A DNA stretch of 64,000 bases from the NCBI RefSeq assembly GCF_902809855.1, contig NZ_CADDWJ010000002.1, forward strand, positions 992,001 to 1,056,000, given 5' to 3'. Positions within the stretch are counted from its first letter, which is position 1. Each line of letters begins with the position of its first letter. Below, in pieces: positions 18,147 to 27,857 of the stretch. This stretch comes from Acinetobacter sp. Marseille-Q1618 (lineage in GTDB: Bacteria; Pseudomonadota; Gammaproteobacteria; Pseudomonadales; Moraxellaceae). Under the pieces are notes generated by a model. It was given only the letters and a program-made list of their open reading frames with translations. It was not told the origin of the DNA and searched no databases. The position numbers were made by a program, and so were the translations under genes.

Positions 18147-19556
18147 TTAATCATCCTCACTGTCTAAGCCAAACTTTTTCAACCGATAACGCAAAGAACG
18201 GAAGGTCATGCCAAGTTTTTTTGCGGCTAAGGTTCTATTCCAATGTGTTTGATTTAAGGCATTTAATAAAACTTCTTTTTCAACTTTTTCTAAGAACTGT
18301 TCTAAGCCTTCAGAGGGAATTTGATTAGAGGTTTCTTGCGCATTAGCAAGGGTTTCTGAGTTTAAAGGTGCTTCTACTGGAGCGGTATTAAAATTACGTT
18401 TTTGCGAATATTGTAAATGTTCTAAGCCAATAATCTGACCGTCACATAAGGTAATGGCCCGTTCAATCATATTGCGTAGTTCACGTACATTTCCAGCATA
18501 GCTTTGGGTTTGTAAAAAACGCTTACTTTCTTCGGCTAATTCTTTGCTTGGAATATCCCATTCTAAACAAATGTTTTTTATAAAATGCTCTGCAAGTAGT
18601 AGGATGTCTTTGCCACGTTCACGCAAAGGCGGTAAATGCAAGTCCATGACATGAATGCGGAAAAACAAATCTTGTCTGAACTTACCTTGTTGAACACGTT
18701 CTTCAAGGTTTTGATTGGTGGCGCTAATGATTCGAAAATCTACATCAATTTCTTGTTCAGACCCTAATGGGCGAATTTTCTTTTCTTGTAAGGCGCGTAA
18801 TAATTTACTTTGTGTGGTTAAGGAAAGCTCAGCAATTTCATCTAAGAATAAACAGCCCCCATTGGCAGATTGGATCAGCCCCAATTTATCTTGAGTTGCG
18901 CCTGCAAAGCTGTGGCTAACATAGCCAAATAATTCTCTTTCGATGAGCTCTTCAGAGATTGCGCCACAATTAATCACCACAAAAGGACTGTCACTGCGGT
19001 TACTGAGTTTGTGGATCAAGTGAGCAACCACTTCTTTGCCTGTGCCTGATTCACCAGAAATAAAAACAGGCGCTTGAGAGCGAGCTACTTTTTTAATGGT
19101 ATCTTTCAACTTCAGCATAGGTTTAGACTCGCCTACTAAAAGTTGATGCTCAAGTTGCAAATTCTCTTCACTATAATCGACCAAAGGTACGTGCAAAGCT
19201 TTGGTCAGTAGTTGGTGTAAATGCTGTTGATTAATCGGTTTATTGACAAAATCAAAAGCACCTGCTTTGAGTGAGGCAATCGCAATTTCCATGTTGCCAT
19301 AAGCGGTAAGTACCGCTATAGGAACTTTAGGATAATTTTGCGTGACGTGTTTAACCAAATCTAAGCCACTTCCATCAGGAAGATTGAGATCAGTAATACA
19401 TGCATTGTATTTGTGTTCACTAAAGAACAGTTTTGCTTGTTGTAGATGATGTGCAATATGGGTTTTGATTCCCATTCGTGCCAATGTCATTTGCATCAGT
19501 ACGCACAAGTCATGTTCATCATCTACCAGTAGAACTAATGGCTGTTTTGTGGTCAT
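18147..19556 (-). CDS. pilR: PilR, sigma-54-dependent response regulator for type IV pili
   Basis: PilR activates the major pilin gene with sigma-54 RNA polymerase. The 469-residue protein has a receiver domain with phospho-acceptor D56. An AAA+ domain follows, with Walker A GESGTGKE (168-175) and Walker B LFLDEIAEL (about 236-244). A Fis-type helix-turn-helix lies at the C-terminus (about 435-465). The loop that contacts sigma-54, normally GAFTGA, reads HSFAGA at 215-220, with Ala in place of the key Thr. It lies 17 bases downstream of pilS on the same strand. It acts with the sensor PilS. Confidence 0.92.
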   Translation of the reverse strand: MTTKQPLVLLVDDEHDLCVLMQMTLARMGIKTHIAHHLQQAKLFFSEHKYNACITDLNLPDGSGLDLVKHVTQNYPKVPIAVLTAYGNMEIAIASLKAGAFDFVNKPINQQHLHQLLTKALHVPLVDYSEENLQLEHQLLVGESKPMLKLKDTIKKVARSQAPVFISGESGTGKEVVAHLIHKLSNRSDSPFVVINCGAISEELIERELFGYVSHSFAGATQDKLGLIQSANGGCLFLDEIAELSLTTQSKLLRALQEKKIRPLGSEQEIDVDFRIISATNQNLEERVQQGKFRQDLFFRIHVMDLHLPPLRERGKDILLLAEHFIKNICLEWDIPSKELAEESKRFLQTQSYAGNVRELRNMIERAITLCDGQIIGLEHLQYSQKRNFNTAPVEAPLNSETLANAQETSNQIPSEGLEQFLEKVEKEVLLNALNQTHWNRTLAAKKLGMTFRSLRYRLKKFGLDSEDD

Positions 19557-19573
19557 ATCCCCAATAACCTAAA

Positions 19574-21166
19574 TTAAGTTTTCAATAGGCACTCAATTCT
19601 GAAGCATGCCCCTTTTTGTTTTTGCTCTATATAAATCAATTTTGCTTGATTTGCTTCACAAATACTCTGTGATAAATATAAACCCAATCCTGTTCCATTA
19701 ATTTCCGTGGTGAAAAAGGGTTGAAAGAGTTGTGCAAGATTTTGTCGCGCAATCCCTTCACCGAAGTCTATCACATCAATATACAGATGTTGAGCCTCTG
19801 CATGTACTAGAATTTGGATAAAATCAACGTCAGGTGCATTATGGTGGAGTGCATTTCGTATGAGATTAATTAAAACTTGTCTCAATTGCGAGTCATCGAA
19901 GCGAATAACAAAAGGCTGGCTAAGACTTAAGGCAATTTTATCTTTTACATCATTTAAGTCATTGTTAAATAAATCTTTAAAGAATACATCCAAATGAATA
20001 TCTGACATGCAGGTTTTTTTATTTTTTGCCATATCTAGAGTTTGTTGGATAATGTGATTGATTCGATGACTTTGTTTATCAATCATTTGATTGAGCATGA
20101 GTCTTTGCTCTGGCTCTGCATCTAAGCTAAGTTCATTGGCTTGAGCGATTGCTGCTAAAGGATTACGAATTTCATGCGCAATACTGGCAGAAAGTTGTCC
20201 TAAAGAAGCCAGTTTTAACTGTTGTACTTTTTGATTAATTTTTTGTGAATCCTCTAGTGTAAGCAAAGTCAAAGCTTGATGCGGCACGATCAGCTTTTGG
20301 ACTCGAATGTCTACAGTATAATGGCTTTGACTGGACTTAAATTGAAAGCGTTGCCCTTCTTCTAAAGGCTTGTTTTGCAAAACTTCATACAGCTCTTTTT
20401 GAAATTTAATTAAAGAATATTGCTCATGCGCATAGGCATAGAGTGGGGCAATACCAAGCAAGGAGCAAGCTGCTGGATTCGACACTACAATTCGATAATT
20501 CTCATCTAGCACCAAATAACCCAGTTCAATTTGCTCTAAAATATAACGGTTAATATTTTGTAATTTTAATAACTCTAGCGACTGCAAAGAGTTAATGGTT
20601 TCAAGCACTCTAAAGCGTTGAATTGAAATTTGCCCAATCCCATAAACAATAAAAAATAAAAAAGCCAGTAAGGCGCTGTTACTGATATTGTTTAAATTAG
20701 AAACATCAAAAAAACTACCGACAAATTGCTGATAAATCACCGCAATAACAGAAATTAAAGTAACAATTAAAGCTTCATTTTTTTTGAGTAAAAAATTGGC
20801 AGAAAAAACCATAATCACAAACAGTAGACTAATGGATAGGCTGGGTCCACCCAGAGCAAAAGTCAGGGTACTTAAAAATAAAATATCAACTAAAAAAATA
20901 GCAAAGAGTTGTTCAGAAATAAATTTAGTAAAAAATTTAAGGAGAAGTAGTTGAGCAAAACTAGCAACTACAAAAATTGCTAAACTATCAAAATATAAAG
21001 AACTGTGGGGATAATTGAGTGTATTGTGTTCGGCAGTTAAGACAAAAATAAGAAGCAGACATACCGCTAAAGTAAGTCGATAAACTGAATACAATGTGCC
21101 TAGACGATAAATAGTTTGTTGTAAGGGGGTTGTTGCTGCCGTAGGCCACGTTGTATTCATTTTCAT
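19574..21166 (-). CDS. pilS: PilS, sensor histidine kinase for type IV pili
   Basis: This 530-residue inner-membrane kinase has about six N-terminal transmembrane helices (residues 30-185). A PAS-like domain (about 205-300), a HisKA helix with the phosphorylated H331 (SIAHEIRNPLAA) and an ATPase domain ending in GTGLGLYLSQ follow. In Pseudomonas, PilS senses membrane pilin levels and controls PilR. The gene order pilS-pilR matches. It lies seven bases downstream of gacA, so the three regulators may share a transcript. Confidence 0.92.
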   Translation of the reverse strand: MKMNTTWPTAATTPLQQTIYRLGTLYSVYRLTLAVCLLLIFVLTAEHNTLNYPHSSLYFDSLAIFVVASFAQLLLLKFFTKFISEQLFAIFLVDILFLSTLTFALGGPSLSISLLFVIMVFSANFLLKKNEALIVTLISVIAVIYQQFVGSFFDVSNLNNISNSALLAFLFFIVYGIGQISIQRFRVLETINSLQSLELLKLQNINRYILEQIELGYLVLDENYRIVVSNPAACSLLGIAPLYAYAHEQYSLIKFQKELYEVLQNKPLEEGQRFQFKSSQSHYTVDIRVQKLIVPHQALTLLTLEDSQKINQKVQQLKLASLGQLSASIAHEIRNPLAAIAQANELSLDAEPEQRLMLNQMIDKQSHRINHIIQQTLDMAKNKKTCMSDIHLDVFFKDLFNNDLNDVKDKIALSLSQPFVIRFDDSQLRQVLINLIRNALHHNAPDVDFIQILVHAEAQHLYIDVIDFGEGIARQNLAQLFQPFFTTEINGTGLGLYLSQSICEANQAKLIYIEQKQKGACFRIECLLKT

Positions 21167-21172
21167 GCAATT

Positions 21173-21808
21173 TTATGGTTTGATCAGCCCATAGCGTATG
21201 GCTAAATGGGTCAATTTAACATCGCTATCAATGCCTAATTTTTCAAAAATACGATAACGATAGGTATTGACGGTTTTAACACTGACAAAAAGTTTGTCTG
21301 AAATTTCTTGCGCACTAATACAATTGACCACCATCATCGCAACTTGCATTTCACGTTCAGACAAAGCATCAAAAGGCGAGCTTTGATTGTCTGATAAATA
21401 AGAGCTTGCAAGTTGTTCGGCAATATCCGCACTGAAATATTTACCACCTTGCATCACTTTGTTAATCGCACGCACCATCTCAGAAATTGGTGCACCTTTG
21501 GTAATATAACCACGTGCGCCAGCTTTTAATAATAATGAAGGATAAGGTTCTTCTGCTAAACCACTCACTGCAAGGACTTTCGTTTCTGGTGCGGTTTGTA
21601 GTAAACGGCGAGTTGTTTCCACACCCCCAATACCTGGCATATTGACATCCAATAACACTACATTAGGATGTTGCTGACGAACGATAGCAATTGCTTCCTC
21701 ACCAGATTCAGCTTGTCCAATCACTTGAATATCTGACTGATCTTCAAGCATGCGACAAATACCCGTGCGGACTAATTCATGGTCATCTACCACTAAAACC
21801 GTGATCAC
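21173..21808 (-). CDS. gacA: GacA/UvrY-family response regulator
   Basis: This 211-residue NarL/FixJ-type regulator has phospho-acceptor D54 in NVVLLDVNMPG. Its LuxR-type helix-turn-helix (LSEREMQVAMMVV…VSVKTVNTYRYRI) is typical of GacA/UvrY. GacA phosphorylated by GacS activates small RNAs that titrate CsrA/RsmA. The GTG at 21808 is chosen because it has an AAGGAGGT ribosome site five bases upstream and gives the family start MITVLVVDDH. The longer frame to 21892 is not credible. No gacS is in the window. See the GGA-loop RNA candidate at 42378-42467. Confidence 0.92.
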   Translation of the reverse strand: MITVLVVDDHELVRTGICRMLEDQSDIQVIGQAESGEEAIAIVRQQHPNVVLLDVNMPGIGGVETTRRLLQTAPETKVLAVSGLAEEPYPSLLLKAGARGYITKGAPISEMVRAINKVMQGGKYFSADIAEQLASSYLSDNQSSPFDALSEREMQVAMMVVNCISAQEISDKLFVSVKTVNTYRYRIFEKLGIDSDVKLTHLAIRYGLIKP

Positions 21809-22039
21809 TAAGACCTCCTTATATTTTGCAAAAAGCAACTTTTTTGTTACACAAAGCAAAAAGTACTTGCAAAGCCATAACAAAATTAGCAATGCTAGTC
21901 GTAATCTTTCTTAAATATTTATGCACAATGACGTCACTAATTTGTTTCTTCAATATTAGTCATGTTTAGGCATAAATGTAAGTCATAATTGAGGCAATAA
22001 GCAATAGCGCAAAAAGCCTCCCTGAATGAGTAAGTTACC

Positions 22040-23104
22040 GTGAAAAAGTCTAAAAAAACGTTAATGCATGCCCTGTCTGCCGCAGTGCTACTCAGTTTGA
22101 GTTCAGCAAGTTTCGCAGATCTTGTGATGAATGCCTCAGGGGGGACACAACGTGCTTCTATGAGCTGGTCAACTGACGATGCAAGCCAATTGTTAAATGG
22201 TGATGTTTCGATCAGCAGCGAGGGTGAAGAGCCATCTCCACCAGGTTCTGTTACTTATCTATCGACTCCTCCTAGCAAATCCTATTCTACAACAAACGTT
22301 GCCCCCGTTCAGCGATCAGTTCAAATCACAGATACCAATCGTTATCTGAACCAGCCTTCTGTTAGTGCTCGTGCTGCTTTGGTGATGGATGCCAATACAG
22401 GTGAGGTGTTATACAGTAAAAATACCAATACTGCATTACCAATTGCTTCGATTACTAAGCTGATGACTGCGGTCGTGACTGCGGATGCACGTTTAAATAT
22501 GTCTGAAGATATTACCTTGCAATCTATCGATTTTGCTGGTGCGGGTGGTAAAAACTCTAGCTCAACTTTAAAAGTTGGCGATACCATGAATCGTGCTGAG
22601 ATGTTATTACTCGCACTTATGAAATCTGAAAATCCAGCGGCAGCAGCCTTAGCACGTACTTATCCAGGTGGTCGTCCTGCTTTTGTCGCAGCGATGAATG
22701 CAAAAGCGCGTCAACTCGGGATGCATTCAACTTATTACACAGAGTCCACAGGTTTAGACCCGCGTAATGTTTCCTCAGCACGTGATCTTGGTATTTTAGT
22801 GAGTGCATCTTCTCAGTATGGTTTGATTCGTCAGTTCTCAACGACTGCACATTACGACTTTAACTTGGGTTATCGTGTATTAAAATCAAACAATACCAAT
22901 GCCATGGTACGTAATGGTGGCTGGAACATTAATATTTCTAAAACAGGATATATTAATGAAGCAGGTCGTTGTGTAGTGATGCATACAACTGTAAATAGTC
23001 GTCCTGCGGTTGTGGTCTTATTGGGTGCAAGCACTTCGCAATCACGTACCAATGATGCAACCAATTTATTGAATTGGGTGAGTAATTTACCGAAACGTAT
23101 TTAA
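22040..23104 (+). CDS. pbpG: PBP7-type D-alanyl-D-alanine endopeptidase
   Basis: This is a low-molecular-mass periplasmic penicillin-binding protein of the S11 family that cleaves peptidoglycan cross-links. The product is 354 residues. A signal peptide ends at about SFA-26, then a Ser/Pro-rich linker of about 80 residues precedes the catalytic domain. The active-site motifs are S137-x-x-K140 (ASITK), S196-E-N and K301-T-G. The start is GTG at 22040. In A. baumannii PBP7/8 contributes to serum survival, by published work on the homologue. A terminator follows at 23118-23145. Confidence 0.9.
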   Translation: MKKSKKTLMHALSAAVLLSLSSASFADLVMNASGGTQRASMSWSTDDASQLLNGDVSISSEGEEPSPPGSVTYLSTPPSKSYSTTNVAPVQRSVQITDTNRYLNQPSVSARAALVMDANTGEVLYSKNTNTALPIASITKLMTAVVTADARLNMSEDITLQSIDFAGAGGKNSSSTLKVGDTMNRAEMLLLALMKSENPAAAALARTYPGGRPAFVAAMNAKARQLGMHSTYYTESTGLDPRNVSSARDLGILVSASSQYGLIRQFSTTAHYDFNLGYRVLKSNNTNAMVRNGGWNINISKTGYINEAGRCVVMHTTVNSRPAVVVLLGASTSQSRTNDATNLLNWVSNLPKRI

Positions 23105-23117
23105 AACTTAAAAATGT

Positions 23118-23145
23118 AAAAAGCTCCGCACAAGGAGCTTTTTTA
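23118..23145 (+). terminator. Rho-independent terminator of pbpG
   Basis: AAGCTCC (23121-23127) pairs with GGAGCTT (23134-23140), followed by six T. It converges with the thrC terminator just downstream. Confidence 0.9.
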
Positions 23146-23163
23146 TTATTTGGATTTTGCAAT

Positions 23164-23188
23164 AAAAAACCTGCACTTGGCAGGTCTT
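23164..23188 (-). terminator. Rho-independent terminator of thrC
   Basis: Read on the minus strand, ACCTGC-CAAGT-GCAGGT is followed by a run of T (plus-strand A at 23164-23168). It ends the minus-strand thrC gene 17 bases after its stop. Confidence 0.85.
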
Positions 23189-23205
23189 TTACATCCATTC
23201 AAATT

Positions 23206-24345
23206 TTACATATTTGAAAGAATAGAATCACGAACTTGGTTGAGTTCAGCATCAATAGATAACATCACTGCATCTTCACATTGTTTGATTGCAGTATCAG
23301 GATCTTTCAAGCCGTTACCTGTTACAGTACATACGATCACAGAACCTTCAGCAATTTTACCTGCTTTAATATCACGGATCGCACCACCGATAGATGCAGC
23401 AGAAGCAGGTTCAACGAATACACCTTCATACATAGAAAGTAAACGTTGTGCTTCTAAGATTTCAGCATCAGTCAATTCATCAAACCAACCGTTTGAATCA
23501 CGTACCACAGCTTTAGCATGGTTAAAGCTTTGTGGATTACCGATACGGATCGCAGTTGCAACAGTTTCAGGGTTCTCTACAGGGCCACCACGTAAGAATG
23601 GTGCAGCACCAGATGCTTGGTAACCCACCATGATTGGACGACCTTCCGGGTTTGGACCTGTGAACTTATCCGTTTCAGCGTCATAAACCACTTGCTCAAA
23701 TTCTTCAGCAGGTTGGTCAGCAACAGCTTCAGTATAACCCATCCAGTGTGCAGTAATGTTTCCTGCATTACCTACAGGTAGACAGTGATAATCAGGCGCA
23801 CGACCTAAAGCTTCTACGATTTCGTAAGCGATGGTTTTTTGACCTTGCAAACGGTAAGGGTTGATTGAGTTTACAATCGTTACAGGTGCTTGATCTGCAA
23901 CTTCTTTAACAAGGCGCATACCATCATCAAAGTTACCGTGAATTTGTAAAGTCACAGCACCGTACATCATTGACTGCGCCATTTTACCCATAGCAATTTT
24001 GCCCTCTGGGATTAAAACAAACGCTTTGATGCCTGCACGTGCAGCATAAGCCGCCGCCGCCGCCGATGTGTTCCCTGTAGATGCACAGATAATTGCTTTA
24101 GAGCCTTCTTCTACAGCTTTCGTTACAGCCATGGTCATACCACGGTCTTTAAATGAACCAGTCGGGTTTAAGCCCTCATACTTCACATAGATTTCAACAT
24201 TTTTACCGATCAAACGTGGAATATTGTCCAGTTTAATGAGTGGTGTATTACCTTCATTTAACGAGATAGCACGTGTAGTTTTAGATACTGGTAAGCGGTC
24301 ACGATAGCGATCAACAAGTCCTGTATAGCGATTTGCATTAGACAT
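23206..24345 (-). CDS. thrC: Threonine synthase
   Basis: This PLP enzyme converts O-phosphohomoserine to threonine. It is 379 residues, the shorter threonine-synthase type, with the PLP lysine K66 in PTGSFKDRGM and the phosphate-binding GNAGNITAHW later. It lies downstream of hom on the same strand (134-base spacer with a hairpin), the usual hom-thrC order of Pseudomonas and relatives. Its own terminator is at 23164-23188. Confidence 0.95.
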   Translation of the reverse strand: MSNANRYTGLVDRYRDRLPVSKTTRAISLNEGNTPLIKLDNIPRLIGKNVEIYVKYEGLNPTGSFKDRGMTMAVTKAVEEGSKAIICASTGNTSAAAAAYAARAGIKAFVLIPEGKIAMGKMAQSMMYGAVTLQIHGNFDDGMRLVKEVADQAPVTIVNSINPYRLQGQKTIAYEIVEALGRAPDYHCLPVGNAGNITAHWMGYTEAVADQPAEEFEQVVYDAETDKFTGPNPEGRPIMVGYQASGAAPFLRGGPVENPETVATAIRIGNPQSFNHAKAVVRDSNGWFDELTDAEILEAQRLLSMYEGVFVEPASAASIGGAIRDIKAGKIAEGSVIVCTVTGNGLKDPDTAIKQCEDAVMLSIDAELNQVRDSILSNM

Positions 24346-24435
24346 GAGGGTGTTCCAAGTGTTGTGTAGAGCAAATAGTGATATTTGGTAATTTCCCTAA
24401 GTTACGCATTTTCAATGAATTTATTTGCATAATCA

Positions 24436-24456
24436 CTCCTCTTGCGATAAGAGGAG
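24436..24456 (-). other. Intercistronic hairpin between hom and thrC
   Basis: A perfect 8-base-pair stem (CTCCTCTT with AAGAGGAG) closes a 5-base loop. No T-run follows on the minus strand, so it is not a standard terminator. It may act as an RNA-processing or mRNA-stability element that uncouples hom from thrC. Confidence 0.5.
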
Positions 24457-24479
24457 CTTTAGGAAAATTTAAAACCCGA

Positions 24480-25784
24480 TTAGTTATCAAGCAATTCTAA
24501 ACGAATTCTTACGATTTCGCCATGAATCACAGGTAAAGCTTGTATTTGAGATAAAGCTTCGTTCATTTTCGATTCAACCACTGGATCGGTTAAAATCACA
24601 ATAGGAATCAAATCCTTCAAGCGAGGCTGTTGCATAATGGCATCAATGCTAATGCCTGCACGACTTAAAATCGTGGTGACATCTGCCAGTACACCAGTTT
24701 GGTCTTCGGCATTGATACGGATGTAATAACCTGTTGTCATTTCATCACTTTCTAAGATTGGCAAATCTGAAAGTGCTTCAAATGCCAGTTGAGGAATCGT
24801 ACCTGAGCCATCTTCTGTATAAATAATGTCACGAACGATATCAACCACATCCGCAACCACAGCAGAGGCTGTCGGACCCGCACCCGCACCCGCACCATAA
24901 TACAGCGTTGGACCAACTGCATTGGCTTGGACAAGGACTGCATTTTTCACGCCATTGACATTAGCAATCAATTCTTCTTCTGGAATCAAGGTTGGATGTA
25001 CTCTTAACTCGATGCCTTTTGGCGTGCGACGCGCAATACCTAAGTGTTTGATGTTATAGCCTAATTCTGCTGCGTATTTGACATCTTGTGCAGTCACTTT
25101 GGTAATGCCTTCGGTATAGACTTTATCAAACTGTAATGGGATACCAAATGCACATGACGCTAAAATTGTTAGCTTATGTGCAGCATCAATGCCTTCAACG
25201 TCAAAAGTTGGATCTGCTTCAGCATAACCCAATTCTTGTGCTTCTTTTAAAACATCTGCAAAGGCACGACCTTTTTCACTCATTTCAGTCAGGATAAAGT
25301 TACCTGTACCATTGATAATGCCTGCAAGCCATTCGATTTTGTTGGCAGCCAAACCTTCACGGATGACTTTAATAATCGGAATACCACCTGCAACCGCAGC
25401 TTCATAGGCGATTTGGACGTGGTGATCATCTGCAGCTTTAAACAGTTCATTGCCGTGTTCAGCGAGCAATGCTTTGTTTGCTGTTACAACTTGTTTGCCA
25501 TGTTTGATGGCTTCCATAATCACTTCATAAGCAGGGTGAATACCGCCCATCACCTCTACAACAACATCGACATCAGGTTGACGCACGATGTCGAGTAGAT
25601 CAGCGCTTTGCTTCACACTTGCAGGTAAATTTAAATCAGGACGTGGACGGCGTGTGCCTACGTGGGTAATTTCAATTTCTCGACCGGTGCGACGTCTAAT
25701 TTCAGCAGCGTTTTCTTGTAATAGTTTAAGGGCTCCACCACCTACGGTTCCTAGACCGAGTATTGCCAGACGTACTGGTTTCAC
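24480..25784 (-). CDS. hom: Homoserine dehydrogenase
   Basis: The enzyme reduces aspartate semialdehyde to homoserine in the threonine/methionine branch. It is 434 residues. The NAD(P)-binding motif LGLGTVGGG is at the N-terminus, the catalytic domain is in the middle, and a C-terminal ACT domain (about 355-434) normally gives feedback inhibition by threonine. The GTG at 25784 gives MKPVRLAILG, with a GGAG ribosome site. A TTG four codons upstream is less likely. It lies between dsbC and thrC on the same strand, as in Pseudomonas. Confidence 0.95.
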   Translation of the reverse strand: MKPVRLAILGLGTVGGGALKLLQENAAEIRRRTGREIEITHVGTRRPRPDLNLPASVKQSADLLDIVRQPDVDVVVEVMGGIHPAYEVIMEAIKHGKQVVTANKALLAEHGNELFKAADDHHVQIAYEAAVAGGIPIIKVIREGLAANKIEWLAGIINGTGNFILTEMSEKGRAFADVLKEAQELGYAEADPTFDVEGIDAAHKLTILASCAFGIPLQFDKVYTEGITKVTAQDVKYAAELGYNIKHLGIARRTPKGIELRVHPTLIPEEELIANVNGVKNAVLVQANAVGPTLYYGAGAGAGPTASAVVADVVDIVRDIIYTEDGSGTIPQLAFEALSDLPILESDEMTTGYYIRINAEDQTGVLADVTTILSRAGISIDAIMQQPRLKDLIPIVILTDPVVESKMNEALSQIQALPVIHGEIVRIRLELLDN

Positions 25785-25833
25785 GTCACACTCCAAAATA
25801 TATAAAAAATTTTATTCGGATTAGATCATAGCT

Positions 25834-25866
25834 AAAAAATGCGCCAGACTCTAGAGGTTGGCGCAT
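25834..25866 (-). terminator. Rho-independent terminator between dsbC and hom
   Basis: On the minus strand ATGCGCCA pairs with TGGCGCAT and runs into T residues. It ends the xerD-dsbC unit and makes hom-thrC a separate transcription unit. Confidence 0.85.
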
Positions 25867-25913
25867 CTTTATATTTTGCTATAAAAAATAGTAAATTAAC
25901 TTATAAATATTGG

Positions 25914-26723
25914 TTATTTGAGGCGAGTAGCTAACTCATCTGCAGTCATATAGGCACCAATATGTTCACCGTCTGCATTGTAAATCGCTGGTGTACCATT
26001 CACACCCATTTTCAAACCTAGATCGTATTGGGCACGTACAGGGTTTTGGCAAGTTGCAGGTGGAAGTTGTGCACCTGCGATCGCTTGATCAAAAGCTTCT
26101 TGGCGGTTGGGGCTACACCAGACACTTTCCATCGCAGGCATAAATTGTTCACCACGTGGCCAAGCGATATAACGCACCTCGATGCCTTTGGCATTAATCT
26201 CAGGAATTTGTTCATGCAGTTTGTGACAGTATGGACAACTTGCATCTGTAAAGACATAAATCACGTGTTTGGTTTTGCCTTTGGCAGGGTAGACCAATAG
26301 ATCTTCTGTTTTTAATTGTGCTAAATGTTTTTTATTTTCGGCAGCTTGAAGTGAGTCACCAATACTGCTGAGTTGTTTATCGCCTAAGCGAATCACATCA
26401 CCTTGGATTAAATATTTTCCATCACCTGTGGCATAAACTGAGCTCATACCCTCTAAACTGACCCAATATAAATTTGGCATTTCAGTGGGTTTAACATCTA
26501 AAATTTTGGCATCAATATTGGCTTTCTTTAAATGCCCTTGTAAGGTTTGGATGAGGCGTTGCTGTGCATTACGTTCAGTCAAATTCGATGCTTCACCTGT
26601 TGCAGGTGCTGTCGCCGTTAAAGTGTCATCTTTTTTTGTATCAGGAGATTTTGAACAAGCACTCAGAGCAAGTCCACTTGCGAGCATACACGCCAGCATC
26701 AATTTCGAACGTTTTAATTGCAT
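25914..26723 (-). CDS. dsbC: DsbC-like thiol:disulfide interchange lipoprotein
   Basis: This is a periplasmic disulfide isomerase of the DsbC/DsbG type, 269 residues. It has an N-terminal dimerisation domain (about 50-125) and a thioredoxin-fold domain with CPYC at 162-165. The cis-proline loop is NGTPAIY. Unlike E. coli DsbC, the signal peptide ends in a lipobox (LALSAC, Cys23) and is followed by a Lys/Asp/Thr-rich tether, so it is predicted to be a lipoprotein. Two other Cys (in VWCSPN and ATCQNP) match the structural disulfide. The neighbour upstream is xerD, a conserved pair. Confidence 0.9.
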   Translation of the reverse strand: MQLKRSKLMLACMLASGLALSACSKSPDTKKDDTLTATAPATGEASNLTERNAQQRLIQTLQGHLKKANIDAKILDVKPTEMPNLYWVSLEGMSSVYATGDGKYLIQGDVIRLGDKQLSSIGDSLQAAENKKHLAQLKTEDLLVYPAKGKTKHVIYVFTDASCPYCHKLHEQIPEINAKGIEVRYIAWPRGEQFMPAMESVWCSPNRQEAFDQAIAGAQLPPATCQNPVRAQYDLGLKMGVNGTPAIYNADGEHIGAYMTADELATRLK

Positions 26724-26866
26724 AAATCACTCTTTGGGTTGTTCTGCATGATTTTTGAAAATATATTTTGAATCACTAAGCATAGCAAAAAATTATCACT
26801 TGTACTTTAAAACTTGATTAAGGGTACTAAATGAACGATATCCACATTGCCCTCATTGTTAAGTGA

Positions 26867-27784
26867 TTATGCTCGTGGATGATGTTGTGCATGTAGTTGT
26901 TGTAAGCGTACCTGTGCCACATGTGTATAAATTTGTGTGGTGGATAAATCACTGTGTCCAAGTAACATCTGTACCACACGCAAGTCTGCACCATGATTGA
27001 GTAAATGTGTGGCAAAAGCATGTCTTAAGGTGTGAGGTGAAAGCTCCGTTTGAATATTGGCTTGCAAGGCATAGCGTTTAATCGCATACCAAAAGTTTTG
27101 TCGGCTCATGATGCCGCCATGTTGGGTTAAAAATAAATAATCAGTCGAGGATTTATACAATTGTGGACGTGCATCTGTTAAATATTGCTCGACCCATTCA
27201 CAAGCCACTTGTCCTAAAGGAACCAAACGTTCTTTATTACCTTTCCCTAAAATTCTTAAATAACCTTGCTTTAAATTAATCAAATCTAAACGTAAATTGA
27301 GCAACTCACTGACCCGTAAACCGCAAGCATACAGCACTTCTAGCATTGCTCGATCACGTAAGCCTAAGGCTGTACTTAAATCAGGTGCCTGAATCAATGC
27401 TTCGACATCATGTTCAGATAAATCTTTAGGCAATGCGCGTCCTAACTTTGGGGTTTTATGCGCCACCATGGGGTTATCTAAGCGGATTTTTTGTTCACGT
27501 AAAAATTTATAAAATGAACGTAATGCTGAAAGACAACGGGCTATAGAGCGTGGGCTTTTACCTTGTTTGGTTAACGCAATCATCACATCGGAAATATCAT
27601 CATGTGACCATTCTGGTAGGTAGTGTTTAGAACACTCACTGCACTGGATCAGGTCGGACAGATACGCATTGCGTGTATGTGGGCTCACGGTTTGTGCAAT
27701 TAAATAGTCTTTATAACCATTTAAAAAACTCAATTTTTCTGGAATGGTGACAGCAGCAGGCGTACGTGGTTTTTTATTGAGCAT
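26867..27784 (-). CDS. xerD: XerD tyrosine recombinase
   Basis: XerD acts with XerC at dif to resolve chromosome dimers at the division site under FtsK control. It is 305 residues, with a SAM-like core-binding domain (about 18-110) and a catalytic domain. The active-site residues are all present: R157, K181, H251, R254, H277 and Y286. The order xerD-dsbC-hom-thrC is the same as in Pseudomonas, which favours XerD over XerC. No dif site was seen in this window. It is divergent from feoA. Confidence 0.9.
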   Translation of the reverse strand: MLNKKPRTPAAVTIPEKLSFLNGYKDYLIAQTVSPHTRNAYLSDLIQCSECSKHYLPEWSHDDISDVMIALTKQGKSPRSIARCLSALRSFYKFLREQKIRLDNPMVAHKTPKLGRALPKDLSEHDVEALIQAPDLSTALGLRDRAMLEVLYACGLRVSELLNLRLDLINLKQGYLRILGKGNKERLVPLGQVACEWVEQYLTDARPQLYKSSTDYLFLTQHGGIMSRQNFWYAIKRYALQANIQTELSPHTLRHAFATHLLNHGADLRVVQMLLGHSDLSTTQIYTHVAQVRLQQLHAQHHPRA

Positions 27785-27857
27785 GATTAATATGAACTAA
27801 ATTTTTCATCTATTGAGGCAATGTAGACCAAAAAAATCAAGAAGTCGAATATGTGTA

